Source: Cribrihabitans_A pelagius
GTDB taxonomy: Bacteria; Pseudomonadota; Alphaproteobacteria; Rhodobacterales; Rhodobacteraceae
Length of the DNA stretch: 64,000 nucleotides
NCBI RefSeq assembly: GCF_048820915.1
Contig: NZ_JBMERR010000003.1
Location: forward strand, 124,001-188,000
Direction: 5' to 3'
Shown: positions 34,675 through 43,309 of the stretch, piece after piece
How the letters are laid out: each line of letters opens with the position of its first letter
Numbering within the stretch: position 1 is the first letter of the stretch
Made by a program: the position numbers and the translations under genes
Notes under the pieces: model-generated
What the model was told of the DNA's origin: nothing
The model's input: the letters and a program-made list of their open reading frames with translations, nothing else
The model's database searches: none

Positions 34675-36179
34675 ACATCGCCCATTGGCTGGCGCGGCAG
34701 GCGGCGGCGCATCCGGCGCGGCCTGCGCTGTTCCTGGGCCGCGAGCAGATCGCCGACTACGCCCGCTTTCACGACCAGGCGGCACGGGTGGCGGGCTGGC
34801 TGCAGGCCGAAGGCGTTCAGCCGGGCGACCGGGTCGGTATCTTCATGAAGAACTGCCCGGAGTATCTGATTGCCTTCTATGGCGTCTGGTACGCGGGCGC
34901 GGCGGCGGTGCCGATCAATGCAAAGCTGCACGGCAAGGAAGCGGAGTATATCCTCGGCGACTCCGGCGCGGGGCTGGTCTTCACCTCTCCCGGCCTTACT
35001 GAGGCGGTGGAGGTTACCGGCGCAAAGACGCGCTGCGTCGATATCACGGGGGCGGATTTCACCGCTGCCCTGGCGGCCGAGGCGGTGGCCGAGCCCGCAT
35101 CGCGCGCGCCCGGCGATCTGGCCTGGCTGTTCTATACTTCGGGCACCACCGGGCGGCCCAAGGGCGTGATAATGACCCACCGGATGCTTTCAACCATGGC
35201 GCTGGCCTATTTCAGCGAGGTGGAGAGCGTGCGTCCGGAAGACCGCACGCTTTATGCCGCTCCGATGAGCCATGGCGCCGGTATCTATGCCTTGCAGCAT
35301 GTGCTGGCGGGGGCGGGGCATGTCTGCCCGGTTTCGGGCGGATTTGATGAATCGGAGATTTTCGATCTGGCTGCGCACCATGGCCGCATGCACATGTTTG
35401 CCGCGCCCACGATGGTCACCCGGATGACCGCGGCGGCGAAGGCGGCGGGTTACCGCGGCGAAGGTCTGCGCTGTGTCACCTATGCGGGCGGGCCGATGTA
35501 TCTGGCCGACATCATCGCGGCGGTCGAGCAGTTCGGCCCGGTCTTTGCGCAGGTCTACGGGCAGGGCGAGTGCCCGATGGGGATCACCGCCCTGAAGCGC
35601 GAAGAGGTCGCCGACCGCACGCACCCGCGCTGGCGCGAACGGCTCGCGGGGGTGGGCCGGGCGCAGGCGCCGGTAGAGGTGAAGATCGGCACGCCGGAGG
35701 GGGAGGCCCTGCCCGCGGGCAGCCGTGGCGAGATCATGGTGCGCGGCGATCTGGTGATGCCGGGCTATTGGAACAACCCGGAGGCCACGGCAAAGACCCT
35801 GCTGGGCGGCTGGCTGATGACCGGCGACATGGGGGTGCTGGACGAGGACGGCTACCTGACGCTGCAGGACCGCTCCAAGGACATGATCATCTCCGGCGGC
35901 TCCAACGTTTACCCGCGTGAGGTGGAGGAGGTGCTGCTGATGCACCCCGGTCTGCGTGAGGCCGCCGTTGTGGGCCGGCCGCACGCCGACTGGGGCGAGG
36001 AGGTGGTGGCCTTCATCGTGGGCGAGGCGGCAGAGACGGAGCTCAATGCGCTCTGCACCGGGGAGATCGCCCGTTTCAAGCGGCCGCGCGCCTATGTCCG
36101 CGTGGAAGCGCTGCCCAAGAACAACTACGGCAAGGTGTTGAAGACCGAGTTGAGGAAGAGGCTGGCCGAGGGGAGATAG
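34671..36179 (+). CDS. AMP-binding acyl-CoA synthetase
   Basis: A 502-residue ANL-family enzyme that activates a carboxylic acid with ATP and joins it to CoA. The phosphate loop LFYTSGTTGRPKG lies at about 150-162, VYGQGECPM is the A5 region, and the hinge region TGDMGVLDEDGYLTLQDRSK (about 384-403) and the final catalytic Lys in PKNNYGKVLKTEL are present. No membrane or carrier-protein domain is fused. It is coupled to the thiolase and probably controlled by the divergent PAS-LuxR regulator. The acid could be a medium-chain or aromatic compound; this cannot be read from sequence alone. Confidence 0.92.
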   Translation: MNIAHWLARQAAAHPARPALFLGREQIADYARFHDQAARVAGWLQAEGVQPGDRVGIFMKNCPEYLIAFYGVWYAGAAAVPINAKLHGKEAEYILGDSGAGLVFTSPGLTEAVEVTGAKTRCVDITGADFTAALAAEAVAEPASRAPGDLAWLFYTSGTTGRPKGVIMTHRMLSTMALAYFSEVESVRPEDRTLYAAPMSHGAGIYALQHVLAGAGHVCPVSGGFDESEIFDLAAHHGRMHMFAAPTMVTRMTAAAKAAGYRGEGLRCVTYAGGPMYLADIIAAVEQFGPVFAQVYGQGECPMGITALKREEVADRTHPRWRERLAGVGRAQAPVEVKIGTPEGEALPAGSRGEIMVRGDLVMPGYWNNPEATAKTLLGGWLMTGDMGVLDEDGYLTLQDRSKDMIISGGSNVYPREVEEVLLMHPGLREAAVVGRPHADWGEEVVAFIVGEAAETELNALCTGEIARFKRPRAYVRVEALPKNNYGKVLKTELRKRLAEGR

Positions 36180-36188
36180 TCCGGCGGC

Positions 36189-37502
36189 TCAGGCAGCGGT
36201 CTTGTAGATTTTCCACCTGTCGGGAAGCCCCTTCAGCGTATGCTCCCCCAGAAACTCGAAGTCAAAGCCGGACCCGGCCACCAGGTCCTTGACCGTGCGC
36301 GACACGACGATCTCGCCCGGCTGGGCCAGCTCTGCGATCCTGGAGGCGATGTGGACGGCCAGCCCGCACACGTCGTCCTCGGTGATCTCGACCTCTCCGG
36401 TATGAACGGAGACCCGGATATCGAGCCCGAGCCGGGCAATGGCGTCGCGGATGGCGCTGGCGCATTGGATCGCCCGGCCGGGGCCGTCAAAGGTGGCGAG
36501 AAACCCGTCGCCCAGGGATTTGATCTCCCGCCCGTTGAAGATCTGCAGTTCCTGCCGCACGCGGCTGTCATGGGCATCCTTCAGGCTGCGCCAGGCGCTG
36601 TCCCCCATGGCTTCGGCGCGGGCGGTTGATCCCGCAATGTCGGTAAACACGATGGCGGCCAGCACCCGATCCACCACCGGTTCGGGCCTGCACCCGGTCA
36701 CGAACTCCTCGATGGCCGCCACGATCTGTCCCGCCTCGGGCCCGAGGAAGGCGAAATGATCGACCCCCGGCAATTCAATGAGCCGGGCGTTGGGGATGCG
36801 CGCAGCCAGGGTGCGCCCGCCGCCGATGTCGATCAGCGCGTCCGCAGTCTTGTGCAGCACCAGCGTGGGCGCCTTGATCGAAGGCAGGATGGCGGTGATG
36901 TCGATCTGGCTGTTCACCTTCATGATCTCGATCACGTCGCGCGGGGAGGCGCCGGTGCGCTCGTACTTGCCCCACCACTCTTGGATTTGCAGATCCCCTG
37001 CCGTCGTGGGGCAGAACAGCGGCAGGCTGGTGCCGGTACCCCACGCGGTTTCCGCATAGTCGAACAGCTGCTGCAGAGCCGCCTCGTCAGGAAACCAGGA
37101 CGTGAAGCTGGCGAAGGCTCCGTAGAGGATCAGGTGCTCGCAGCGCTGCGGGTGATAGGCGGCAAACACCGCGGCGAGCGACCCGCCTTCGGAAATGCCC
37201 ATGATCGAAGCGCTGTCAAACCCGACGGCATCCATCACCGCGCGGATGTCGTCCATCCGCTTGTCCATGTCCGGGGTCGCGACACCGCGGTCCGACAGGC
37301 CGGTGCCGCGTTTGTCGAACACCGCCACCCGGGCGAACTGGCCGAGGCGCTCCAGCCAGCGGGCAAAGCTGGGTTCGTCCCAGTAGGTTTCGATCTGCGA
37401 GATGAAGCCCGGCACCAGGACGAGGTTGCGCGGCCCGCTGCCAAAGGTCTGATAGGCGATGTGGACGTCGCCGCTCCTGGCGTATCGTGTGCGCGGCTGC
37501 AT
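36189..37502 (-). CDS. Alpha/beta-hydrolase-adenylate/guanylate cyclase fusion
   Basis: A 437-residue two-domain protein. Residues 1-265 form an alpha/beta hydrolase with nucleophile Ser104 in MGISEGGS and a late His249 in GVDHFAF. Residues 277-437 are a class III nucleotide cyclase: metal Asp288 in FTDIAGS, purine-site Lys328 in EIKSLGDG, metal Asp332, and the transition-state region GLAVHIASRI with His384 where Asn is usual and Arg388. No membrane segment is visible. The hydrolase may sense or remove a small ester or lactone and so set cyclase output, which is inference. Start ATG 37502 begins the recognisable protein. Confidence 0.88.
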   Translation of the reverse strand: MQPRTRYARSGDVHIAYQTFGSGPRNLVLVPGFISQIETYWDEPSFARWLERLGQFARVAVFDKRGTGLSDRGVATPDMDKRMDDIRAVMDAVGFDSASIMGISEGGSLAAVFAAYHPQRCEHLILYGAFASFTSWFPDEAALQQLFDYAETAWGTGTSLPLFCPTTAGDLQIQEWWGKYERTGASPRDVIEIMKVNSQIDITAILPSIKAPTLVLHKTADALIDIGGGRTLAARIPNARLIELPGVDHFAFLGPEAGQIVAAIEEFVTGCRPEPVVDRVLAAIVFTDIAGSTARAEAMGDSAWRSLKDAHDSRVRQELQIFNGREIKSLGDGFLATFDGPGRAIQCASAIRDAIARLGLDIRVSVHTGEVEITEDDVCGLAVHIASRIAELAQPGEIVVSRTVKDLVAGSGFDFEFLGEHTLKGLPDRWKIYKTAA

Positions 37503-37629
37503 CGTCGGCCCCCTGTGATGGCGCTTGGCGCAGCTGCGTCGCGGCACGGCGGCGCCGGGACTGGAGGAAAACAGGCCCGGGGGCCGCGCCGCCGTCGAGC
37601 TGCAGCGCATTCCTTTCACCTTAGCAAAC

Positions 37630-37700
37630 TCCGGAAGAAGAGTCAGTTCCGGCGGCTGCCGGCACGAGGGGGCCGGCTGGGTGGAGACGGACTCTTCCGG
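37630..37700 (-). terminator. Stem-loops after the Liv operon
   Basis: Between livF and the cyclase gene an imperfect pair, CCGGAAGAAGAGTC (about 37631-37644) and GACTCTTCCGG (about 37689-37699), encloses a smaller GCCGGC...GCCGGC hairpin (about 37657-37677). This is a plausible 3' structure for the operon; no T-run is present. Confidence 0.4.
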
Positions 37701-37706
37701 CGCGCC

Positions 37707-38462
37707 TCAGATGGCCAGGTATTCGGCGCGCAGGTCCGCGTTTTCCAGCACCTCCGCCGCGGTGCCGTCAAAGACGATGCCGCCGGTGTCGAGGATCACG
37801 GCGCGGTCCGCGAGTTCAAGCGCGCGCACGGCGTTCTGTTCGACAAGGATGGTGGTCATGCCCTGTTCCTTGATGTGGATGAGGGTCTTTTCGATCTCGT
37901 CGACGATCACCGGGGCGAGCCCCTCGTAGGGCTCGTCCAGCAAGAGCAGCTTGATGTCGCGGGCCAGCGCGCGGGCAATGGCGAGCATCTGCTGCTCGCC
38001 GCCCGAGAGCGTGACGCCCTCCTGCTTGCGGCGCTCGCCGAGGCGCGGGAAGAGATCGTAGAGCCGTTCCAGCGACCAGCCGGCGGGCGGGGCGATCTGC
38101 GCCAGCTGCAGGTTCTCCTCCACCGTGAGGCCGGGGATGATGCGGCGGTCTTCGGGCACCAGGGCGAGGCCCGCGGTGGCGGCCTCATGCGAGGCCATCT
38201 TGTGCAGGGGCTGGTGGTCGAGCCAGATTTCGCCCTTGGTGACCAGGGGCGAGCCCACGCGCGCGATCGAGCGCAGGGTCGAGGTCTTGCCGGCCCCGTT
38301 GCGGCCAAGGAGCGCCAGGATCTCGCCTTCGTGGACGTTGAAGCTGAGGCCCTGCACGATGTAGCTTTCGCCGTAATAGGCGTGCATGTCCCAGACCGAC
38401 AGGAAGGCGGGGGCGGTGACGGCGGTATTGGCCTGGCTGGAGAAATCGGATTTCTGGTTCAT
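37707..38462 (-). CDS. livF: Liv-type ABC transporter ATP-binding protein (LivF-like)
   Basis: A 251-residue ATPase of the HAAT (branched-chain amino acid/amide/urea) importer type. Walker A is GRNGAGKT (about 53-60), the signature LSGGEQQ is near 151 and Walker B LLLLDEPYEGLAP follows. It is the last gene of the five-gene minus-strand transporter operon and forms the cytoplasmic ATPase pair with the LivG-like protein. Confidence 0.93.
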   Translation of the reverse strand: MNQKSDFSSQANTAVTAPAFLSVWDMHAYYGESYIVQGLSFNVHEGEILALLGRNGAGKTSTLRSIARVGSPLVTKGEIWLDHQPLHKMASHEAATAGLALVPEDRRIIPGLTVEENLQLAQIAPPAGWSLERLYDLFPRLGERRKQEGVTLSGGEQQMLAIARALARDIKLLLLDEPYEGLAPVIVDEIEKTLIHIKEQGMTTILVEQNAVRALELADRAVILDTGGIVFDGTAAEVLENADLRAEYLAI

Positions 38463-38532
38463 GGATCTGTCCTAATGCGCGTGCTGACGCAGGGGCGGCG
38501 GGTGCTGGTGGCGGCAGGAGAGGCGGGCGTTT

Positions 38533-39288
38533 TCACGCGGCTTCGCCCAGGTAAGCTTCGCGCACCTTGGGATTGCCGCGGATGTTTTCGGGGTCGTCCT
38601 CCACCAGGGGGGTGCCCTGGGCCAGCACGGTGATCCGATTGGCCAGCGAGAACACCACATGCATGTCGTGCTCGATGATGGCGATGGTGATGGCACGCTC
38701 CTCGCTGATCTGTTTCAGGAGGTCGATGGTGTTGTTGGTGTCGGCCCGCGCCATGCCCGCGGTGGGCTCGTCCAGCAGCAAGAGGCGCGGCTCCTGGCTG
38801 AGGCACATGCCGATCTCCAGCCGCCGCTTGTCCCCGCGCGAGAGGGCGGCGGCGTGCATGTGGCGTTTATCAGCCATATTCATCTCTTCCAGCATGTGTT
38901 CGGCCTTCTGCAGGATCTCCGCCTGGTTTCTGACCGCGGGCAGGGCGTTCAGCTCGAAAGCGCCGTCGCGCTTGGCGAAGCAGGGGATCATCATGTTCTC
39001 CAGCACGGTGAGATCGCCGAAGATCTCGGGCGTCTGGAATACGCGGGAGATGCCCATCTGGTTGATCTCGTAAGGCGCGCGGCCCAGCACCGAACGGCCG
39101 TCGAACATCACCGAGCCGCTGTCGGGGATCAGCTTGCCCACGAGGCAGTTCAGAAGCGTCGACTTGCCCGCGCCATTGGGGCCGATGATGGCGTGGACCG
39201 CGTTTTCCCGCACGCTGAGGGTCACGTCCGACAGCGCCTGCAGCCCGCCGAAGCGCTTGCCCACGTTCTTGACTTCAAGGATGCCCAT
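38533..39288 (-). CDS. livG: Liv-type ABC transporter ATP-binding protein (LivG-like)
   Basis: A 251-residue ATPase with Walker A GPNGAGKST (about 37-45), the LivG-typical RVFQTPEIFGDLTVLENMMI (about 83-102), an LSRGDKRRLEIG signature (LSGGQ variant with Arg) and Walker B LLLLDEPTAGM. It pairs with the LivF-like subunit. The genes are 70 bases apart, livM lies 27 bases upstream. Confidence 0.93.
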   Translation of the reverse strand: MGILEVKNVGKRFGGLQALSDVTLSVRENAVHAIIGPNGAGKSTLLNCLVGKLIPDSGSVMFDGRSVLGRAPYEINQMGISRVFQTPEIFGDLTVLENMMIPCFAKRDGAFELNALPAVRNQAEILQKAEHMLEEMNMADKRHMHAAALSRGDKRRLEIGMCLSQEPRLLLLDEPTAGMARADTNNTIDLLKQISEERAITIAIIEHDMHVVFSLANRITVLAQGTPLVEDDPENIRGNPKVREAYLGEAA

Positions 39289-39315
39289 GCGGTTGTCTCC
39301 CTTTCCTAGCGCTGC

Positions 39316-40518
39316 TCATTCCGCCGGGCTGGTCTTGCCGGCCGCATCCTTGCCGCGGGCGTTACGGCCGCGCAGGCGGTTCACCAGGCGCTGGCCGCCC
39401 TCCACCAGCCCGCCGGGCAGGTAGATCACCACCAGCATGAACAGGATGCCGAGCGTCAGGTGCCAGCCCTTGCCGATGAAGGGATGCAGCAGGAAGACGG
39501 CGGCGTCCTCCATGCCGTCGGGCATGAAGCTGAACCAGCCGTGCAGCACGGTGTCGTTGATCTTGGAGAAGATGTTCTCGAAATACTTGATGAAACCTGC
39601 GCCCAGCACCGGGCCGATCAGCGTGCCGGCGCCGCCGAGGATGGTCATCAGCACCACCTCGCCCGAGGCGGTCCACTGCATGCGCTCGGCGCCGGCGAGC
39701 GGGTCCATCGCCGCCATCAAGCCGCCCGCGAGCCCGGCATACATGCCCGAGATCACGAAGGCCGCGAGCGTGTAGGGCCTGGTGTTGAGCCCGGTGTAAT
39801 TCATCCGCTGCTGGTTCGATTTCACCGCGCGCAGCATCAGCCCGAAGGGCGAGCGGAAGATGCGGATGGCGAGGTAGAAGGCCGCGAGCAGCAGGAGGGC
39901 GCAGAAGTAGTAGCCCGCGTTGAACTGGAAGGCCCAGGGGCCGAGTGTCAGCTCGTAGGTGGCGCGCATCTCCAGCCCGAACAGGCTGGTCACCGGAATG
40001 GAGCCGTCGGCGGTGGCGGAGACACCGAGGATGCGCGGGTCGTCCAGCGTCAGCTGCAGGCCGGTCTCGCCGTTGGTGATGGGGGTGAGCACCGAATAGG
40101 CAAGGTTGAAGGACATCTGCGCGAAGGCCAGCGTCAGGATCGAGAAGTAGATGCCCGAGCGGCGCAGGCTCACAAAGCCGATCAGCAGCGCAAACAGGCC
40201 CGCGACGATCACCGACAGGACAATCGCGGGGATCACGTTCATGCCCACCAGCTTGAACATCCAGACAGCGGAGTAGGAGCCGGCGCCAAGGAAGGCCGCA
40301 TGGCCGAAGGACAGATACCCGGTGAGGCCGAAGAGAATGTTGAAGCCGACCGCAAAGATGCCGAAGATCGCAAAGCGCTGCATCAGGTCCGGGTAGCCCG
40401 CGTTGAACTGCGCCAGCGCGCTGCCCTCGGGGAAGGGGTTGAGCAGGAAGGGCGCAAACAGGGCAAGGCCCGCGACCAAGAGCAGGAGGGATGTGTCTTT
40501 CTTGTCCAGTCCGAACAT
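39316..40518 (-). CDS. livM: Liv-type ABC transporter permease (LivM-like)
   Basis: A 400-residue permease with about nine hydrophobic segments. [20 protein letters not shown] (about 64-83) and the ATPase-coupling loop region [20 protein letters not shown] (about 225-244) with [20 protein letters not shown] are typical of LivM. An insertion around 140-190 is longer than in E. coli LivM. It follows livH after three bases. Confidence 0.93.
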   Translation of the reverse strand: MFGLDKKDTSLLLLVAGLALFAPFLLNPFPEGSALAQFNAGYPDLMQRFAIFGIFAVGFNILFGLTGYLSFGHAAFLGAGSYSAVWMFKLVGMNVIPAIVLSVIVAGLFALLIGFVSLRRSGIYFSILTLAFAQMSFNLAYSVLTPITNGETGLQLTLDDPRILGVSATADGSIPVTSLFGLEMRATYELTLGPWAFQFNAGYYFCALLLLAAFYLAIRIFRSPFGLMLRAVKSNQQRMNYTGLNTRPYTLAAFVISGMYAGLAGGLMAAMDPLAGAERMQWTASGEVVLMTILGGAGTLIGPVLGAGFIKYFENIFSKINDTVLHGWFSFMPDGMEDAAVFLLHPFIGKGWHLTLGILFMLVVIYLPGGLVEGGQRLVNRLRGRNARGKDAAGKTSPAE

Positions 40519-40521
40519 GTC

Positions 40522-41553
40522 TTATTCCTCCATCACGCCGCGGCGGCCCATCAGGCCGCGCGGGCGGAGCAGCAGAATGAAGATTGCCACCAGGTAGATG
40601 ATGATCTGGTCGATGCCGGGGATCAGCGCCTTGATCCCGTTCATCGAGGCAAAGCTTTCCAGGATGCCGAGAAGGAAGCCGGCGAGCACGGCGCCCGGAA
40701 GCGATCCCATGCCGCCGACGACCACAACCACGAAACTCAGTACCAGAAAATCCATGCCCATGTGGTAGTTGGGCGAGTTGATCGGGGTGTACATCACGCC
40801 CGCAAGCCCCGCGACGGCGGCCGCGATGCCGAACATGATGGTGAAGCGGCGGTCGATGTTGATGCCGAGGAGGCCCACCGTCTCGCGGTCGGCCATGCCT
40901 GCGCGCACCACCATGCCGAAGGTGGTGAATTGCAGAAACGCGAAGATGGCACCGATCACCAGGGTGGCAAAGCCGAAATAGACGATGCGCCAGACCGGGT
41001 AGACGATGTCCATGCCGATGAGCGCGCCGAGGTTGGCGACGCCGTTCAGCGCCTCGGGGGCGGGGGTCTGGATCGGGTTGGCCCCGTAGAAATACTTGAC
41101 GATCTCCTGCAGCACGATGGCGAGGCCGAAGGTCACCAGGATCTGGTCGGCATGGGGGCGCTTGTAGAAATGCTTGATCAGCCCGCGCTCCATCACGTAG
41201 CCCGCGGCCAGCATGACCGGGATCGCGAACAGGATCGCCAGCGGCACCGTCCAGTCGATCAGCGCGCCGCCCAGCTCGGAACCGAACCAATGCTCGACGT
41301 AGGGTGTCTTCACCTTCAGCGGGTTGCCGAGGAAGTCGGTCTGGTTCGGGTCCACGGTCTCGAAGCTAAGCGTAAGCAGGCGCTGCAGGGTGACGGCGCA
41401 GAAGGCGCCGATCATGAACAGGGCGCCGTGGGCGAAGTTCACAACGCCAAGCGTGCCGAAGATCAGCGTGAGGCCAAGCGCGATCAGCGCATAGGCCGAG
41501 CCCTTGTCGAGCCCGTTCAGGATTTGCAGGAGGATGGCGTCCATGGGTCCCAT
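40522..41553 (-). CDS. livH: Liv-type ABC transporter permease (LivH-like)
   Basis: A 343-residue permease with about eight helices. LNGLDKGSAYALIALGLTLI (about 13-32) and GTLGVVNFAHGALFMIGAF are the LivH signature, and AMADRETVGLLGIN-like sequence forms the coupling loop. A loop of about 35 residues near 65-100 (SFETVDPNQTDFLGNPLKVK) is an insertion relative to E. coli LivH. ATG 41544 (MDAILLQILNG) is an alternative start. A highly structured 178-base gap separates it from the binding-protein gene. Confidence 0.92.
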   Translation of the reverse strand: MGPMDAILLQILNGLDKGSAYALIALGLTLIFGTLGVVNFAHGALFMIGAFCAVTLQRLLTLSFETVDPNQTDFLGNPLKVKTPYVEHWFGSELGGALIDWTVPLAILFAIPVMLAAGYVMERGLIKHFYKRPHADQILVTFGLAIVLQEIVKYFYGANPIQTPAPEALNGVANLGALIGMDIVYPVWRIVYFGFATLVIGAIFAFLQFTTFGMVVRAGMADRETVGLLGINIDRRFTIMFGIAAAVAGLAGVMYTPINSPNYHMGMDFLVLSFVVVVVGGMGSLPGAVLAGFLLGILESFASMNGIKALIPGIDQIIIYLVAIFILLLRPRGLMGRRGVMEE

Positions 41554-41610
41554 CAGAAGTAAGGATCGGCAGGAGGGACCAGCCCGTCAGGATGGTCCCG
41601 GGCGCATAGA

Positions 41611-41714
41611 CCCTCCCGGCCAGGGGGGCGGCCGGGAGGGCGGGGGCCGCGCCGCCGAATTCCGATGCGGAATTCGGGCCGGAATTTTTCTCAAAATTCC
41701 GGTGCCGGCCCCCG
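41611..41714. repeat. Multi-branched inverted repeats between binding-protein gene and livH
   Basis: Four perfect stems fit together. The first is an 11-bp hairpin CCCTCCCGGCC/GGCCGGGAGGG (41611-41621 and 41630-41640). Immediately after it an 8-bp outer stem CGGGGGCC/GGCCCCCG (41641-41648 and 41707-41714) encloses two 10-bp hairpins: CCGAATTCCG/CGGAATTCGG (41655-41664 and 41668-41677) and CCGGAATTTT/AAAATTCCGG (41683-41688 region; arms 41679-41688 and 41693-41702). Such structures after a binding-protein gene can protect its mRNA and lower permease expression; that role is inference. Confidence 0.7.
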
Positions 41715-41730
41715 GGGGTATCGCCGGCGT

Positions 41731-43077
41731 TTACGCGCCGGAGTTGCAGCTGCCCAGAGCTCCGCCTGCGAACATCGGGTGATCGGGGGCGTATTCCACC
41801 TGCGCGCGCGGTGTGACCTCGACCACTTCCAGCAAGTCGAACTCGGACGTCGGGTTCTCCTTGCCGCGCACCACCAGCACGTCCTTGAAACACTGGTGGT
41901 CCTCGGCGCGGTAGAGTGTCGGCCCGTTGCCGAGCCCGTCGAACTCGAACCCTTCCAACGCTTCGGTGACGGCGCAGGGGTTGAAGCTGCCCGCGCGCTC
42001 GCAGGCATCGGCGTAAAGCAGCGTCTGGCAATAAACGGTATGGGCGGCTTGGCTCGGCGGGAAGCCGTATTTGGTGCCGAAGCTCTTCACGAAAGCCTTG
42101 GAGCCGTCATCCTGCAGCGACCAGTGCCAGTTGGTGGAGCCGTGGATGCCTTTAACGTTGGCACCTGCACCCTTGGCCATCAGGCGGGAGTATAGCGGCA
42201 CCACAATCTCGAAGTTCTTGCCGTTTACCACTTTGTCGCGCAGGCCAAACTGCACCGCGTTCGTCAGCGAATTCACCATGTTGCCGCCGTAGTGGTTGAG
42301 CACCAGCACATCGGCGCCCGAGTTCAGCACCGGCGCGATGTAGGAGGAGAAATCGGTCGCCGCCAGCGGTGTGCGCACCTTGTTCACAGTGTTCCAGCCC
42401 AGCGCCTCGGTCGCGGCGGCGATGCTTTCCTCCTGGGTCCAGCCCCAGGTGTAGTCGGCGGTCAGGTGATAGGCGTTGCGGTCGGTGCCGTAGAGGTTCT
42501 TCAGCACTGGCGCCAGCGCCGCGCCGGACATGTAGCCGTTGAAGAAGTGGCGGAAGCCGTTGGCCTTCTTGTCCTTGCCGGTGGTGTCGTTGGAATGGGT
42601 AAGACCGGCCATGAAGATCACGCCCGCCTCCTGGCACAGCCCCTGCACTGCGATCGCCACGCCCGAAGAAGACCCGCCGGTGATCATCACCGCGCCGTCC
42701 TTTTCGATCATCGACTTGGCGGAGGCGCGGGCGGCGTCGGACTTGGTCTGGGTGTCCCCGGTGACAAATTTCACCTCTTTGCCCAGGATGCCGTTGCCCT
42801 TCAGCGCCTTGGAGCTGAAGCTGCTCATCATGCCGCCGTCGCCGCCGCCGTTCAGATGTTCGGCCGCGAGCTTGTAGGCGCGCAGCTCGTCGGCGCCTTC
42901 ATCGGCATAAGGACCGGTCTGCGGCACGTTGAAGCCGAGCGTGACGGTGCTGCCGGTGGGTTCGTTGGTATAGGCGGCCGCGGATGAGGCGGTGAAAATC
43001 GTCGGCAGCGCCAGGCCGGCGCCCGCAAGCGCACCCGTCCCCAGCACCCTGCGACGCGAAATCGCGGAATGTGACAT
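41731..43077 (-). CDS. Periplasmic substrate-binding protein of the Liv-type importer
   Basis: A 448-residue periplasmic-binding-protein type I of the branched-chain amino acid/amide/urea family. A Tat-type signal (SRRRVLGTGALAGAG, about 7-21, to about 35) indicates export in folded form. TVTLGFNVPQTGPYADEGAD (about 44-63) opens the first lobe and ITGGSSSGVAIAVQGL follows. AAGGGAGGAT just before ATG 43077 is a strong ribosome site. It is the first operon gene, ahead of livH-livM-livG-livF. The ligand is not evident; amides, urea-like compounds or amino acids are all possible. Confidence 0.92.
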   Translation of the reverse strand: MSHSAISRRRVLGTGALAGAGLALPTIFTASSAAAYTNEPTGSTVTLGFNVPQTGPYADEGADELRAYKLAAEHLNGGGDGGMMSSFSSKALKGNGILGKEVKFVTGDTQTKSDAARASAKSMIEKDGAVMITGGSSSGVAIAVQGLCQEAGVIFMAGLTHSNDTTGKDKKANGFRHFFNGYMSGAALAPVLKNLYGTDRNAYHLTADYTWGWTQEESIAAATEALGWNTVNKVRTPLAATDFSSYIAPVLNSGADVLVLNHYGGNMVNSLTNAVQFGLRDKVVNGKNFEIVVPLYSRLMAKGAGANVKGIHGSTNWHWSLQDDGSKAFVKSFGTKYGFPPSQAAHTVYCQTLLYADACERAGSFNPCAVTEALEGFEFDGLGNGPTLYRAEDHQCFKDVLVVRGKENPTSEFDLLEVVEVTPRAQVEYAPDHPMFAGGALGSCNSGA

Positions 43078-43309
43078 GGTATCCTCCCTTTTATGATTGG
43101 GACCTTGCAGCTCCTCACTTCTGCGCGGTACCAGCACGAAATGTGCAAAGTCAGTATGTGAGCCTTATGTAAAATGGCGCAATAAATGCCTTTTAATACT
43201 TGAATATTATGTAAAGAAGTGAACACTGGCGCTGGGCAATCTGTAAAGAAAATTTCCTCGCACCGCAGAAAGCCTTTGACGCTAAAGGGTTTTGAAGGGA
43301 GCCGCCGGC
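43078..43309. promoter_or_regulatory. A+T-rich divergent region between the Liv operon and the ScfR/RamB-type gene
   Basis: About 230 bases, among the most A+T-rich in the window. Three direct repeats of the form TNTGTAAAR occur: TTATGTAAAA (43165-43174), TTATGTAAAG (43207-43216) and ATCTGTAAAG (43239-43248). ATGTGCAAAGTC at 43141-43152 reads in reverse as GACTTTGCACAT, which recalls the RamB recognition sequence of actinobacteria. Either could be a site for the divergent regulator; neither is demonstrated. Confidence 0.4.
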
